DNA of 64,000 nt from Parus major (taxonomy: Eukaryota; Chordata; Aves; Passeriformes; Paridae): NCBI RefSeq assembly GCF_001522545.3, contig NC_031770.1:86281594-86345593 (forward strand). The letters are read 5' to 3'. The notes under the pieces were generated by a model. It ran no database searches and had not been told where the DNA came from. It was given only the letters and a program-made list of their open reading frames with translations. The position numbers and the translations under genes are program-made. Of the stretch, positions 36,485 through 47,159 are shown piece after piece. The number at the start of each line of letters is the position of its first letter. Within the stretch, counting starts at the first letter, position 1.

Positions 36485-37423
36485 AATCATAGAATGTTAG
36501 AATCATTATAATTGGAAAAGACCTTCAAAATTTTAAAGTCTACCCTTTGACTGAACACCACTTTGTCAACTAAACCATAACACCAAGTGACCTCCAAGTA
36601 ATTTCTTAAACATTTCCAGGGAAGGCAACACCACCACTTCCCTGGTCATCCCATCACAATGCTTAACCATCCTACCACAGAGGAAATTCTTCCTGGTGTA
36701 AAACCTGAACCTCACCTAGCGCAGCTTGAAGCCATTTCCTTGTCCAGGAGAAAACATCGACCCCCACCTTGCTACAACCTCCTTTCAGGTACTTGAGCAG
36801 TAAGGTCTCCCCTGAGCCCTCTTTTGTCCAGGCTAAACAACCCCATCTCTTTCAGCCACTTTTCATGGATCTTACTCTCTAGACCCTTTCCTAGCTTCAT
36901 TGCCCTTCTCTGGACTTGCTCCGGCACCACAGGGTCCTTCTTGGTGAGGGGCTCAGAGCTGGATACAGGACTCAAGGTGCCAACTCACCAGTGACAAGTA
37001 CAGAGGGACAGTCACTTCCCTAGTTCTGCTGGCACTATTGCTGATACAGGCCAAGGTGTCATTGGCTTTCTTGGCCACCTGGACACACGCTGGACCGTGT
37101 TCAGCCACAGTTGACCAGTACTCCCATGTCCTTTTCCACCAGGCAGTTTTCCAGGCACTCTGTCCTCAAGCCTGTAGCACTGCAAGGGATTGCTGACCCA
37201 ACTGCTGGACCTGACACCTGGTCTTGTGGACCTCATACTGTTGGCCTCAGCCCATCCATCCAGCCTATCCAGATCCCTGTGCACAGCCTCTCTACCCTTC
37301 AGCAGGTCAACACTCCTACCCAATTTAGGTCATCCACGATATTTCTGAGTGTGTACTAAATCCCTTCATCCAGATCATCAATAAAGACATTAAATAGGAT
37401 TGACCCCAATACTGAGCTTGATG
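36485..37423 (-). mobile_element. CR1: CR1 LINE, RT C-terminal part through 3' end
   Basis: The 3' terminus is at 36485 (AATCATAGAATG on plus). Reading leftward from 37423 on the minus strand, one frame begins SVLGSILFNVFIDDLDEG, the CR1 RT motif B'/C approach. The catalytic FADD block is degraded to IVDD. Next come 'GRSVDLLKGREAVHRDLDRL' (around 37320), then the thumb segment with '[15 protein letters not shown]' and '[14 protein letters not shown]' (36910-36790), then 3' untranslated sequence. Stops and frameshifts make it inactive, but preservation is better than in the 23596 and 47160 copies. It is 5'-truncated inside the RT. Confidence 0.9.
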
Positions 37424-37467
37424 AGGAACTGGACTCAGTGATCCCTTCCAACTCAGGATATTCTGTT
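37424..37467 (+). mobile_element. CR1: 44-bp CR1 3' tail stub in opposite orientation
   Basis: GAGGAACTGGACTCAGTGAT followed by CCCTTCCAACTCAGGATATT is the very end of a plus-strand CR1, lacking the usual bases between the two parts. It sits exactly between two minus-strand CR1 pieces. It could be a severely truncated insertion or the footprint of an inversion. Confidence 0.75.
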
Positions 37468-37474
37468 TACATGG

Positions 37475-37935
37475 TTGTAACAGCACTGCTCAGCTTGGTC
37501 TGCACAAACTTTGGTGCATTTGATCCTCCTGTCTATGTCATTGGTGAAGATATTAAATAGTATTCATCTTAGTATGAACCCTTGCAAAACACTTGTTAAC
37601 TGATCCCCACATGGAAATAAAGGCACTGACTGTAACTCTTCAGACACAGACTTCCAGGCAGATCTCAAGCTCAACAGTGTTATCACCTCTTTATCCAAGG
37701 ATACCGCTGTTAGTTCTGTTATCAAGTAAGTTTTCTCAGTTTGTGAGCAGGAAATCCAGCAGTGGGTGATTCCTAGTCACATAATCCAGTATTTGCAGTA
37801 GAAAATAGTACTCAATTCTTTCAAGAAACCTGATGGAAGGCTTGTGCACTGCTATGTTTTTATTCTCCCAAACTGTCCAGTTAATTGCAATCACCCATGA
37901 AGATGAGGATTTAATCTCTAGTTTGACTTGCACAC
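37475..37935 (-). mobile_element. CR1: CR1 LINE, endonuclease C-terminus joined to RT motif B
   Basis: On the minus strand, 37930-37740 recalls the end of the CR1 endonuclease domain: HKPSIRFLERIEYYFLLQIL then 'LLDFLLTN', matching the family's 'SRRFLE...FLxQV...LLDLxLTN' block. Downstream, 37610-37500 reads in broken frame as the '[20 protein letters not shown]' region, with FNIFTNDID visible near 37530. The stretch between endonuclease and RT motif B is largely missing. This copy contains the same RT segment found at 37423-37365 in the neighbouring copy, so the block includes at least two CR1 copies or a duplication. Confidence 0.8.
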
Positions 37936-40900
37936 AGCACTGAGTTTGATGTTTTCACATAAGTATCAAACGAAAATTTGAATCAGAATTACAATGGTGA
38001 GTAAGAGATAATCACTTTATGTGTGAAGCAAGGGTTTTACTTACCCATCTTAATTACTTAATTTTTTTTTTTATTTTTAATTTCATTGATTAGTTTGGAA
38101 TTGCTTTGTTGCTTTTGGTGGGGGTGGTGATTTTTGATGTTCTCCTTTCACACTTCTAGCCTCCCCCACTTTGTTGAGTGATTTTGCTTTTCTTTTCAAC
38201 ATGGACTTGAACATATTTTTTAAAATAGGCTTGTACCAATAGCTGACTGTGCCCTTGTTTGGTCCCTTTTCCAGAGCATTTATAAATTAGGTAAGCAGAA
38301 AAAGGTTTCCCTACTAGGAACGCTGATGAATGACTGATGTTCTCCCTTTTTAGCAGAATGAAATCATTGTTTAGAACAAAGATTTCTCTTTGTCCCACTG
38401 AATAAGGAAAAGGTACATTTATGTATTCATCTTTACTTGCAGAACTACTTGGTATCAAACAATGCATAGCAGAGAATCAAAGAGCAAATATTCATTTCAT
38501 GTAAATCATGCCACAAGAAAACAAATAACTTATGTTTTACCAAGTTTATAAAAATCCATGCTATTGTAAATTTATTGCAATAAAACCAGTCTTACTCTAA
38601 TTGGATGAAACCTGTATGTAAAAAACATCTAGCTGTATTAATCAAATTTGAAACAAATCATCTGTATTTCATACTTAATGTTCCTCCCTTTCTATTTTTC
38701 CACTAGGAAGAATGGTACTAATTTCCCAAATAATTAGAATGCATAATAGTTCTGAATTGTAGAATCAAATTTTACTTTCTCTATATGAATTGTAATTAAA
38801 TGCAAAAAAACCCCCCAAATGTTAAAAAGGGGTTGAAATAGTTTCTCACAGAATGTGTTTACCAAAGAATTCTGAATACCACAATAAATCAGCAAAAACA
38901 TCAAATATTTTCATCTCAGAAGTACTCAATTAATGAGGAAAATATATTTTAAAAATAACATATTTAATGCTTGACAGAAAAAAAATCCCCTAGCACTATT
39001 TGTAAATAGTTTTAATGAGATTCATTTCCTGTGTGATTTGGGACATTTAGCAGATGCATTATCTGCTTAAACTCTACTGAACTTCTTCAAATGTAAGGAT
39101 GTTTTCATGACTATGCTGAGGTAACAATTTATTGCTCTGCATTGTGCCCACTACAATTTTGGTAGACTAAATTCTACAGGGATTTACTTTGCCCCAGAAG
39201 TACCCCCACCAACAGAAGAGTATGAAAGGTTATGAAGTGGAAAATAACCATTGATATTTCTTGAAATCTGAATTTATTTGCTTTTTTAAACTGTTTAAAA
39301 TATAAAAACAACATTATTGCTCAAAATATTAAAAAAAAAAAAAAGGAAAAGTGGTTGTTCCAGCATTTCTTTGTTTTACAATCACATTATAAAAATAAAT
39401 TATCATGCTCCATAGTCACAGTTTGTTGTGATCTTGATAAGGACCAACCAGTATTGCAGTGGGCACTGAGTGGAATAGATGCTAATTGACATTTATTTAT
39501 GTTTTATTTGGAAAGAATATATCAGAATTATACCAATAATCTATCTAAATTCTGTAACTCTTGGAGTAACAGGCTGGAAAACATGATGTAAGAGAGAAAT
39601 TGAATGGCCTTTTATCTTATCCACAGATAACAGACTTGATTAAATTGTGATTAGAAAAGTTAGATGTTAGCAGCTTAAAGTTTAGCAGCCTAATGTTTTA
39701 AGATGTAATTTTTTTCACATTTACATTTGATACAGACCTTTATATTCTTCTTTGATACAAAAAAGGATAAGGGAAGGGAAATTAGATCAATAATTTTGTT
39801 TTAATCTATGTCTTTCATTTTTCCCAAAGGGATATTTAAACTTCATTTTAAAGTATGTATTAAAACAGCCCCACAAGCACTACTATGAATAAGAGTTTGC
39901 CAGAATAGATATAAACTGTATCTGCAATAATTCAGGCATAACATTTTGCTCTACGCTGAAAATGCCCGGACAAGACCTAAATGTGAATGCTGGACAGCAG
40001 CTTAATGAGCTAATTTTATATTCAGAACTTTTGTCTTCTCACGTGCACGTGCCTGTGTACACACAATGCTCAGTCACACAGTCTTCGAGATGCTTGCAAA
40101 GATCTAATAGAAGACAATTTACCCTGTTGATTTTTATTCTTTATAGATGGATGTAAATCTACATAGACATTTTCATCCCTCTCAAGGTTTGTCTCATTCA
40201 GTGGATTACCAAGCAATGTTGAAGAGCTCCTTTTGATTGTGGCAGCAACATTGCTGAGTCTTGTTTAATGCAGCACTTACACTTTTCCACTACACCCTTG
40301 GACTCACCCAGCCAGGCCAATTTTCTTACATTTCCTTACATCAGTGTTAGTAAGACAATGAATATTAATTAGTACTGCTACCACAATTATCCAGATGACA
40401 CAAAAATAACTATCTTTTTATAGTATTGCATTTCTTGTGGCACTTCCTTGTTGCCAAAGGGAAATTTTCTATGTGCCCATACAACTACAAATGGCAGGGT
40501 TATTAGGTACATCAAATGTCTCTTGGAGTTGGATACTTTCTGTAAGGTCTCTTTTTTCTTCAGTAATCTTGGTCAAATATTGAGTTTGGGGTATATATGT
40601 AATCCATATCATCAACTCTACTGAGAACTGATAGAAATAGTATTTCCTGAAGTACTTAGAGATATCAAATTATGTCTACTAATCAAATTCTGCAGTTGTT
40701 GTTCTTTTAAGTTGATAATTGTATTTTAAAAAGCCCTAAGAAATATTTAAAGTTTGGGTTTGTGGAAGTGGGTTATGGGCTTTTCCTCCTCCTCCAATAT
40801 TTTTATCTATTTCCCCAAGTCATGTGTTCTTTGACGCATTACAATTGCCTCCCATCCAGAAGAAACCTGAAATACGTTGCTTATTTTGCTGTAATCTGGA

Positions 40901-42407
40901 ATATCTACATTAAAGTTGTTCTTTAATATTAAAATAACTTTATTTTTAAATCTATTTTCATTATATTTTGGATTTATTTTTATTTTAATAAATGTACATG
41001 CATTAAACTAGCAAGAAAGCAGTTATTTTTAAATGCCTTGCATTGTCTTTTGATTTTTCTGCTCTGTGTTCCACCATTTGTCATGACATAAGGCTTTGGT
41101 TGTTTAGTCATTCAGAGGAAAACTGTTATCTCTTTGGCATTGGACTGACAATAAATTATAATACATATCGTGCTATGGTTAATAGTGGCCATTAAAGAAA
41201 TTATTAAGACCATTGGACACAATGGATTCTGTGCTTGACATCTGTCATATAAAATGCCAAGAACACTTTTTCAACTCCACTTATGAACTTATTAATTATA
41301 ATAAAAAATCCAGTGTATATGACTGATGTACAATCCAATCCTCTTCCTACTGGCTTTAGACTGACCAGGTTGACTTTTATGATAAAAGTTTTCTATTAGC
41401 AATTAAATTATATTTGTCTTAATAATATAGGAATTATTGCAGAAATGCAATTGAATCTCTTCAAATCTCATATGTCAGGAAGGAGATATCCAGTGGGTGA
41501 TTTAGGTTGATAATAAAGTTTATAGAATTATCATTTACAGAAAATTGTTCAGCTCACCATTCATAAATTAATGTTAAATAGGTCTATTATAAAATACCTT
41601 GACCAAAAAGAGCTATTAATAGGATTATTTTTACAGGTGATCTATTATTTTTCTAAGTTTGTTTCTTTGTTGTTTGTTTTGTTGTTGTTGTTGGGAGTTT
41701 TATTTAACACTTGCATAATAGGGAAATATTTTCATGGAATGGCCTGTTCTTTCTTTTTTTTCAGAGGGATGTGGATAAAACCAGAAGGAATATTTGTTTC
41801 TAGCAGGAGGGACCACACCCAGTAACATGCCATCTGTGTTTCTCTAAATTCTATTTAGATGCAAAGAAATAAAAATAATAATATATTAAATATTTAATAA
41901 ATTAATACTTCCTAAATTGAAGTATTTTAATAAAACTATATGGACTAGTGGAGGCTATTAGTGCTTATCTGGTACAGCTCTACAATTAGAGCAGGATCTG
42001 CTTAGATCAGACTGCCTGGGACTTTGTCCAACTGTGTTTTGAGGCAAACAGCTAAAGGATTTATCTGAAGACTTTTCCTTCATGTATTCCTAATTTAAAA
42101 GTTACAATTATATCTATCTAAGAGGACTCAATCTTCTTCTCAGTTTTTTTTTTTTTCTTTCAAAATTTCTAATTTCTTTATAGCTTGAACATGTCAACAG
42201 ACTTCAATTAACTTCACATCTTCAACAAGATTTCATGGTAATCTATGAAATTAATTTTTTCCCGGTGTCATGAGCCTATCTGATCCTTATTTTCATACTC
42301 AGTAATTAATATCCTCTTCTAAAGAAGGAAAAGTATAAGAAAAGAACTATGAAGCCAGCAGGAATTAATATGCTGTATCTACTGCTTGAGCATTAAAAGC
42401 AGGTTCC
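37936..42407. other. AT-rich sequence, no gene or repeat recognised
   Basis: About 4.5 kb. Only simple features: T-run near 38062, A-run near 39331, GTT-rich microsatellite at about 41661-41693. The 103-codon minus-strand frame at 38156-38467 and the 84-codon plus frame at 41571-41825 lack recognisable domains. Confidence 0.55.
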
Positions 42408-42605
42408 CTAAGAGCGGACGGAGTTTTTCTGCATAAAGCAAACATGACCATTGGTATTTATATCCATGTTGAAACCACACTCTTCATAGAGATATTTTTC
42501 CAGAGCTAATTTTAGCCTTTCAGCTGGTAGTCTATGTGTATCTTCAGGCTGTCCTTCCCACCCTGCAGCCTGCACAGATCTTCTTATCCCTAATATCAGA
42601 CCCAT
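42408..42605 (-). other. 65-codon open frame of unknown status
   Basis: ATG-started frame on the minus strand with unusually even amino-acid composition for this AT-rich region (Glu/Arg/Leu-rich centre 'LPAERLKLALEKYLYEECGF'). I do not recognise a family. There is no visible promoter, no clear splice-site pair, and it ends about 185 bp left of a GC-rich dispersed repeat, so it may be part of an undefined element. Chance is the default explanation. Confidence 0.15.
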
Positions 42606-42789
42606 ATTTAAGTGATGAAAAGACAGAGATAATTAGGGTAGGGGTTTTATGGGCCAAAGGCACCATAGCAGATAGGCAAGGATAACAGATGCTTATTGGT
42701 CCTGTTAACATTTTCATGTTTGAAGAGTCCTATTTGTCTCACACAGGAAAAACCTCAGTAACAACGTGGGAAGAACTGTTTCACAAAAC
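42606..42789. other. Spacer, nothing recognised
   Basis: Short stretch between the open frame and the GC-rich repeat. Confidence 0.4.
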
Positions 42790-43078
42790 AACTGCTGCAT
42801 CTTCCATCCCCTTTGCCAGGGGAGTGAGGTCTCTGTGCTGGATTCTCTCCCTACCCAGCCTCCATCCCCACCATCCCCATGGGCACGAAGGGCTGTGGTT
42901 TGCAGACAGTGTCTGTGTCTGGGGATGCCAGCTGCCCCCCAGCTGGGCCACCCCAGAGGCGAAGCTGGAGCAAAGGAGGCAGCAGTCACTGGCATGGACA
43001 CAGGCGTTAAACCAGTGACACCTGCTCAGGGCTGGTGGCACACACTGCCATGGCATCCCCCTGATCAGGGCAGACATC
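42790..43078 (+). repeat. GC-rich dispersed repeat, copy B (inverted partner at 48266-48556)
   Basis: Matches, in order and with indels, the reverse complement of 48266-48556. Shared landmarks here: 'AAGGGCTGTGGTTTG' (42888), 'GCCACCCCAGAGGCGAAGCT' (42948), 'GGAGGCAGCAGTCACTGGC' (42975), 'GCGTTAAACCAGTGAC' (43003) and 'GGCATCCCCCTGATCAGGGC' (43052). It creates overlapping 95-110-codon frames on both strands, none protein-like. It lies about 160 bp left of the solo LTR at 43241. The repeat class is unknown to me; LTR or internal retroviral sequence is the likeliest. Confidence 0.75.
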
Positions 43079-43234
43079 ATATTTACAGACATACATAGTT
43101 ACAGACTCCACCATCTCTGTCCTGTATATGAGGACTCATTGAAGTGAGGAGGCAGATTTCTTCTGGCTGCATGTTTCACTGTGAGACACCAGTCCAGGGA
43201 TCATAGTCTTGACTGCAGAATGAGGGAACTGAAT
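43079..43234. other. Spacer, nothing recognised
   Basis: 156 bp between the GC-rich repeat and the left target-site duplication of the LTR. It may be the continuation of copy B. Confidence 0.4.
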
Positions 43235-43680
43235 ATTGATTGTGGGGATGGAACTGGTTGGGCCTGATAATTGACTGGCCTTGGGCATTAACTTAAGGCC
43301 GTGGGAATAGGGCCTGTAGGCAGGAAGATGAATACATTAGCAGGCCTGTTCATTTAAGGTTATGCTTCCAGAATGTTCTTGGTTGTCTCCTCTGATTCAT
43401 TGTCATTTGCTGCATTATTTTTCATATTCCTAATCCCAGTTTGTGATTGGAACCCTAACTTCAGATCAACCCCCAGATCTTCCGTATATATACTGTTGTA
43501 CCCACCCATTTTTTGCCTTCTGTGGTGACCCTATAGTGTGTGTTCACCTTTTGCTGTTTGTTATTTTGCCATTAAGGAGATTTTACTTTTTGGGTCACCC
43601 GATCATGCCCGTCCCTTTTACTTGCCACACTACTCCCAGCTGGCCCGGGTGCGAGGTTGTGAGAGCCAGCAACAATTGAT
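43235..43680 (+). mobile_element. Solo LTR with perfect 6-bp target-site duplication (ATTGAT)
   Basis: The LTR proper is 43241-43674 (434 bp), opening TGTGGGGATGGAACTGG and closing GAGCCAGCAACA. ATTGAT stands immediately before (43235-43240) and after (43675-43680), a perfect 6-bp duplication. A TATATATA box lies at 43485-43492. The R/U5 portion has 'TTTTGCCATTAAGGAG' (43565-43580) and 'TTTTTGGGTCACCCGATC', with no canonical AATAAA. A 6-bp duplication is characteristic of class II (ERVK/alpharetrovirus-like) integrases; that class call is inference. There is no internal region, so it is a recombination-derived solo LTR. The frames at 43443-43741 are incidental. Confidence 0.9.
43485..43492 (+). 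promoter_or_regulatory. TATA box of the solo LTR
   Basis: TATATATA about 245 bp into the 434-bp LTR, the position expected for the U3 promoter. Whether it still drives transcription cannot be told from sequence. Confidence 0.6.
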
Positions 43681-44275
43681 TACTTCAACAATCATCTTTC
43701 ATCAGCATCCACTTTTCCCTCCACATTGCCAAATTCTTTAAGAAGGAGGCAAATTGTAAGTCAGTAAGAAAACATTAAGAGGGCTTTGCCATGTCCCCAC
43801 TGAACACACTTCAGAGAAGGTGCCTTTAGCAGTCAGTTAGCAAGGGCTTTTGGAAAAAGGAACGGTGAAACATATTTCTCCCATTCAGACAAGGATGGTC
43901 AAGCTTAATGGTCAAGCTTTTTTTTCTACATTTGTAGCCACAAGGGTTTTGTTTAACAGTTTCTCCTGCTTTGTTCCACACAGTTACTTACATTAATTCA
44001 GCAGAGTTTATAAAATGCTACCTTTACTTTGAAGTGTTTTATCCTCCTTGGAATGGTCTAAGTGTCAATACAAATGCAAGGTCACTGAGGAGGAACAAGA
44101 TGTTTTCTGCTGAATAACATCAAGATTGCGCTGCATACTTTTCCATAGCATACACTTCACGGTGTTATGCTGGCAGGTGTAACAATATAAATAATAAAAC
44201 TTAATGCTGCACATAAAATGTGGGAAGATACAGAACACTGGATGTATTGGAATAAGGAGTGAGGGGAACAATTAG
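43681..44275. other. No gene recognised; 12-bp direct repeat at 43895-43919
   Basis: Spacer. ATGGTCAAGCTT occurs at 43895-43906 and again at 43908-43919, separated by one base. Nothing else stands out. Confidence 0.5.
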
Positions 44276-44592
44276 AGAGGATGGTAAAATAGCAGAGGAG
44301 TTAAATTAATTTTTTTTGCATCCATCTTTACTGTCTTTACTATCTAGGGCTACAGGGAAATCACTCTTCCAAGGGCACTTTTCATGGGAAATTATACTGT
44401 GGCCTTAACAAAATGATGGCCTCCAAGGAGGAAGTTACAGAGCAACTTAAAAAATTAAGTGTAGTAAATCACTAAAACCAGATAATATTCATTTGAGGGT
44501 TGTGAAGGAAATTAAGTGTGAAATAGAGAAGTTACTGGCAAAAATGTGCAGTGTATCATTAAAAAAGGAACTAATCCACGGGCTAAAAAGAC
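44276..44592 (+). mobile_element. CR1: Ancient CR1 LINE fragment, N-terminal RT region
   Basis: Heavily decayed, but the order of blocks fits the sequence just upstream of the CR1 reverse transcriptase. A 'TTTGCATCCATCTTTACTG' block (44318) is followed by 'GAGGAAGTTACAGAGCAACT' (44428). Then comes AAATCACTAAAACCAGATAA with 'ATTCATTTGAGGGTTGTGAA', corresponding to the family's 'NKSxGPDxIHPRVLKE' block. The same block occurs in the separate copy at 47160, so these are two insertions. No tail is present. The age is clearly greater than that of the 46453 copy. Confidence 0.65.
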
Positions 44593-46452
44593 ATTTTGAT
44601 GGTTCTTGGCTTTGGAAAAATCTACACTTTGTATAGTTTTTATATCATAATGGCTAGGGGAACCTCTGAGTAGTGTAGGTACTTGAGGCTGAAAATAATA
44701 GTCTACTAAAAAGTTCTTTACCACATGCTGTACACCGCATACAGTTTAAATTCATCATACTGTAGAGATACTGGAAATATAACCCTAATATCAAAAGTTG
44801 TCTGATAGAATAATTCCATTGAAGGTTTCTGACTGTGCAAAACCTAGTATTGGAACACACTAAATTTGCAGAATTACAGTGTCATCTTCTATATCATATT
44901 TAAAAACATTTATCTTTTGGTGTAAGAGAAATAATGGCAAAACAGAGAAAAACAAAACAAAATAAAAAGCTTTTTTATTTTAAATTTTTAGTTAAAAAAT
45001 CAGAACTACTGATCCATTGTTGAAGATCAATAGGAATGAGACGTCTTTTGGACAATCAGGTTATTTGCTGAAAAAATTGCATTTACATAGTCTTTGAAAT
45101 ACACAAAAATTTAGGTTGTATTTCCTGCATGCTTTTAGCACATATATGTTTGGGATTTTTTCTTTAGTCTCCATATCCACTATAATTTGCCTTTTAATTC
45201 AACAGTTTAAGAGATTATAATGTACAGTGTTCCAGGGCTTAGAGAAAGACTTAGATTTCCTCTTCTGCCATCCACTTGTGTAGATTTGAATCCTGCCTTT
45301 GTAAAAGGTTATCCTACTAAATCATCAGTATGACACCAAAAGGCTATGCTAAAATAAATGAACTGGGACACTGTTTTGTTTCATTTTTGCTTTTTTTTCC
45401 TCCACAGAATCCATTTGTTTAAAATAGGAATTTAAATAAGAATGCATTGTTAAGAGCCACCTAAATTGTGTCTGTTAGTCTCAAGCTGAGTTCCAGTATT
45501 GATCTTTCATTTCTGATAAACATATTTACCTTTGGAGTGTTTTACAAAGGAAAATGCACTGCAGATTCTCTTTAGTGCTTTTAATTATGCCTAGATCTAC
45601 ATCGCAATTTCCATTATTTTGAATGTTTTTGTTAAGACTGGATAATAAAATAGGACATCAAAAAGTACCAAACGAGAGGCCCACATACATCACTTGCCCG
45701 CTGCAATTAAAACATTTTCCAGATAACCACTAGACCAATGGAAGCAGACTAAAATACCCCAGCCAAACAAATAGAAACCCAATAGAAAACCTGCTGAAAT
45801 TCACAAAGCAGAAGCAGTGCCACTTAAGAATGTTAAGAGATATCAGGAGCATGGCTGTCTTTCCCAGCTGCTTTGATCCAGGTATCCCTCCTGCCTGGCC
45901 ACACAGCCCAGGACAATGCCCTGGGGACCTGAGCATGTTGAGGAATGCAGCTGTTTCTTCCCTGTGCTCAGATTCAATCAGTAGTGAAGATGTGCAAGTG
46001 TCCCAGAGGCACGCACACTCTGACATGGCTGGTCACACAGACTACTACAAACAAGGTATCATTTTCAGTAACACCTAAATACATAAACACAGACAGTCAT
46101 TGCTTCTCCTTCTGGTGGGCTGACAGACAGGAGGGCAAACAAAACACCCCTGGTTTGCAGGAGAATACATTGCTGGATGCCTTGAGCACAGTATCTTTGT
46201 CCATCTGGCACTCCTGCCCTGATCCTAGACCCTCCTACCTGTTCCATGTGTCCCTTACCCACTGGTCAGTCCATTTTTGTGCTCTCTAGCAAACACAGTA
46301 CTCAGGTCTCCCTGAGCATACCAGCACAGACTATTGCCAGCTCCCCATCCTGACCACAATCAAAGCTCATGTTCCACAAAGTGGTGCCCTTAGTTTCTTG
46401 CTAGCCCATTAATTAGTGTAATTGGTAGAGTTTCTTTCCTGTTTTTGTCTCT
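44593..46452. other. No gene recognised; GC-richer patch at 45840-46020
   Basis: About 1.9 kb. The patch at 45840-46020 and sequence to about 46300 are GC-richer than their surroundings and carry overlapping frames on both strands (45730-46026, 45945-46289). This composition resembles the LTR-derived pieces elsewhere, but I cannot match it to a family. Confidence 0.45.
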
Positions 46453-47092
46453 ATGTCGGATTTGGAATGTCTGTGTGCTGCCTTTGATACTGCCTCCCAC
46501 AGAATTCTCCAGGAGAAGCTGGGAGCCCACAGCTTGGACATGTGCTTTCACTGGCTTAAAAACTGTCTGGATGGGCAGGCCCAGAGCAGGATGGTGAATG
46601 GTGCTACATCCAGTTGGCAGCCAGTCACCTGTGGGGTTCCACAGGGCTCAGCACTGGGGCCAGTCCTGTTTGATATCTTTATTGATGATCTGGATGAGGA
46701 GATTACGTGCACCCTCAGTAAGGTTGTGGATCTGAACAGGCTGGATCAGTAAGCAGAGGTCAACAATATGAGCTTCAACAAGACCGAGCGCTGGGTCCTG
46801 AACTTGGACCACACATGGGCAGCACTAAAGGCTGGGGACAGAGTGGCTGGAAAAGGTTCAGCAGAAAGGGACCTGGGGGTCAACCGGTCAACAGCCTGCT
46901 GAACATAAGCCAGTGTGTGCCCAGGTGACTGCAAAGTCAGTGGCACCCTGCATTGTATAAAAAATAGCATGGCCAGCAGGACTAGGGCAGTGATTTTTCC
47001 TTCTGTACTCAGCACAGGTGAGGTGTGACCAATTGTGTGTCCTGTCCTGGGCCCCTCACCTCAAGAAAGACATTGAGGTGCTGAAGTGAGTT
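46453..47092 (+). mobile_element. CR1: CR1 LINE RT-domain fragment
   Basis: Plus-strand frame opens at the RT motif A block ('[15 protein letters not shown]'), passes through '[14 protein letters not shown]', '[20 protein letters not shown]' (46633-46692) and '[10 protein letters not shown]'. The catalytic FADD of motif C should stand there but is replaced by VVDL. A stop follows at 46750. The thumb-region text continues in shifted frames ('FNKTERWVLNL', 'AERDLGVN', 'CIKNSMASRTRAVIFP', 'KKDIEVL' equivalents) to about 47092. No 3' untranslated region or tail follows, so both ends are truncated. The uninterrupted first 99 codons make this the best-preserved CR1 coding stretch here, but it is a dead remnant. 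Confidence 0.92.
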
Positions 47093-47159
47093 AAGATAGA
47101 ATGAGTGTATAAATTGTGGAATGATCTCAAGTTGAACTGTCGAGATAAAAATTTTAGGA
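47093..47159. other. Boundary between two CR1 copies
   Basis: Unassigned sequence between the younger and the ancient CR1 fragments. Confidence 0.4.

Noticed and set aside
36772..37323. Two minus-strand frames (67 and 103 codons) as candidate genes
   Set aside because: They are the thumb and connection parts of a dead CR1 reverse transcriptase.
42689..43098. Overlapping 95-110-codon frames on both strands
   Set aside because: All lie in the GC-rich dispersed repeat; open on several frames at once, as GC-rich noncoding DNA tends to be.
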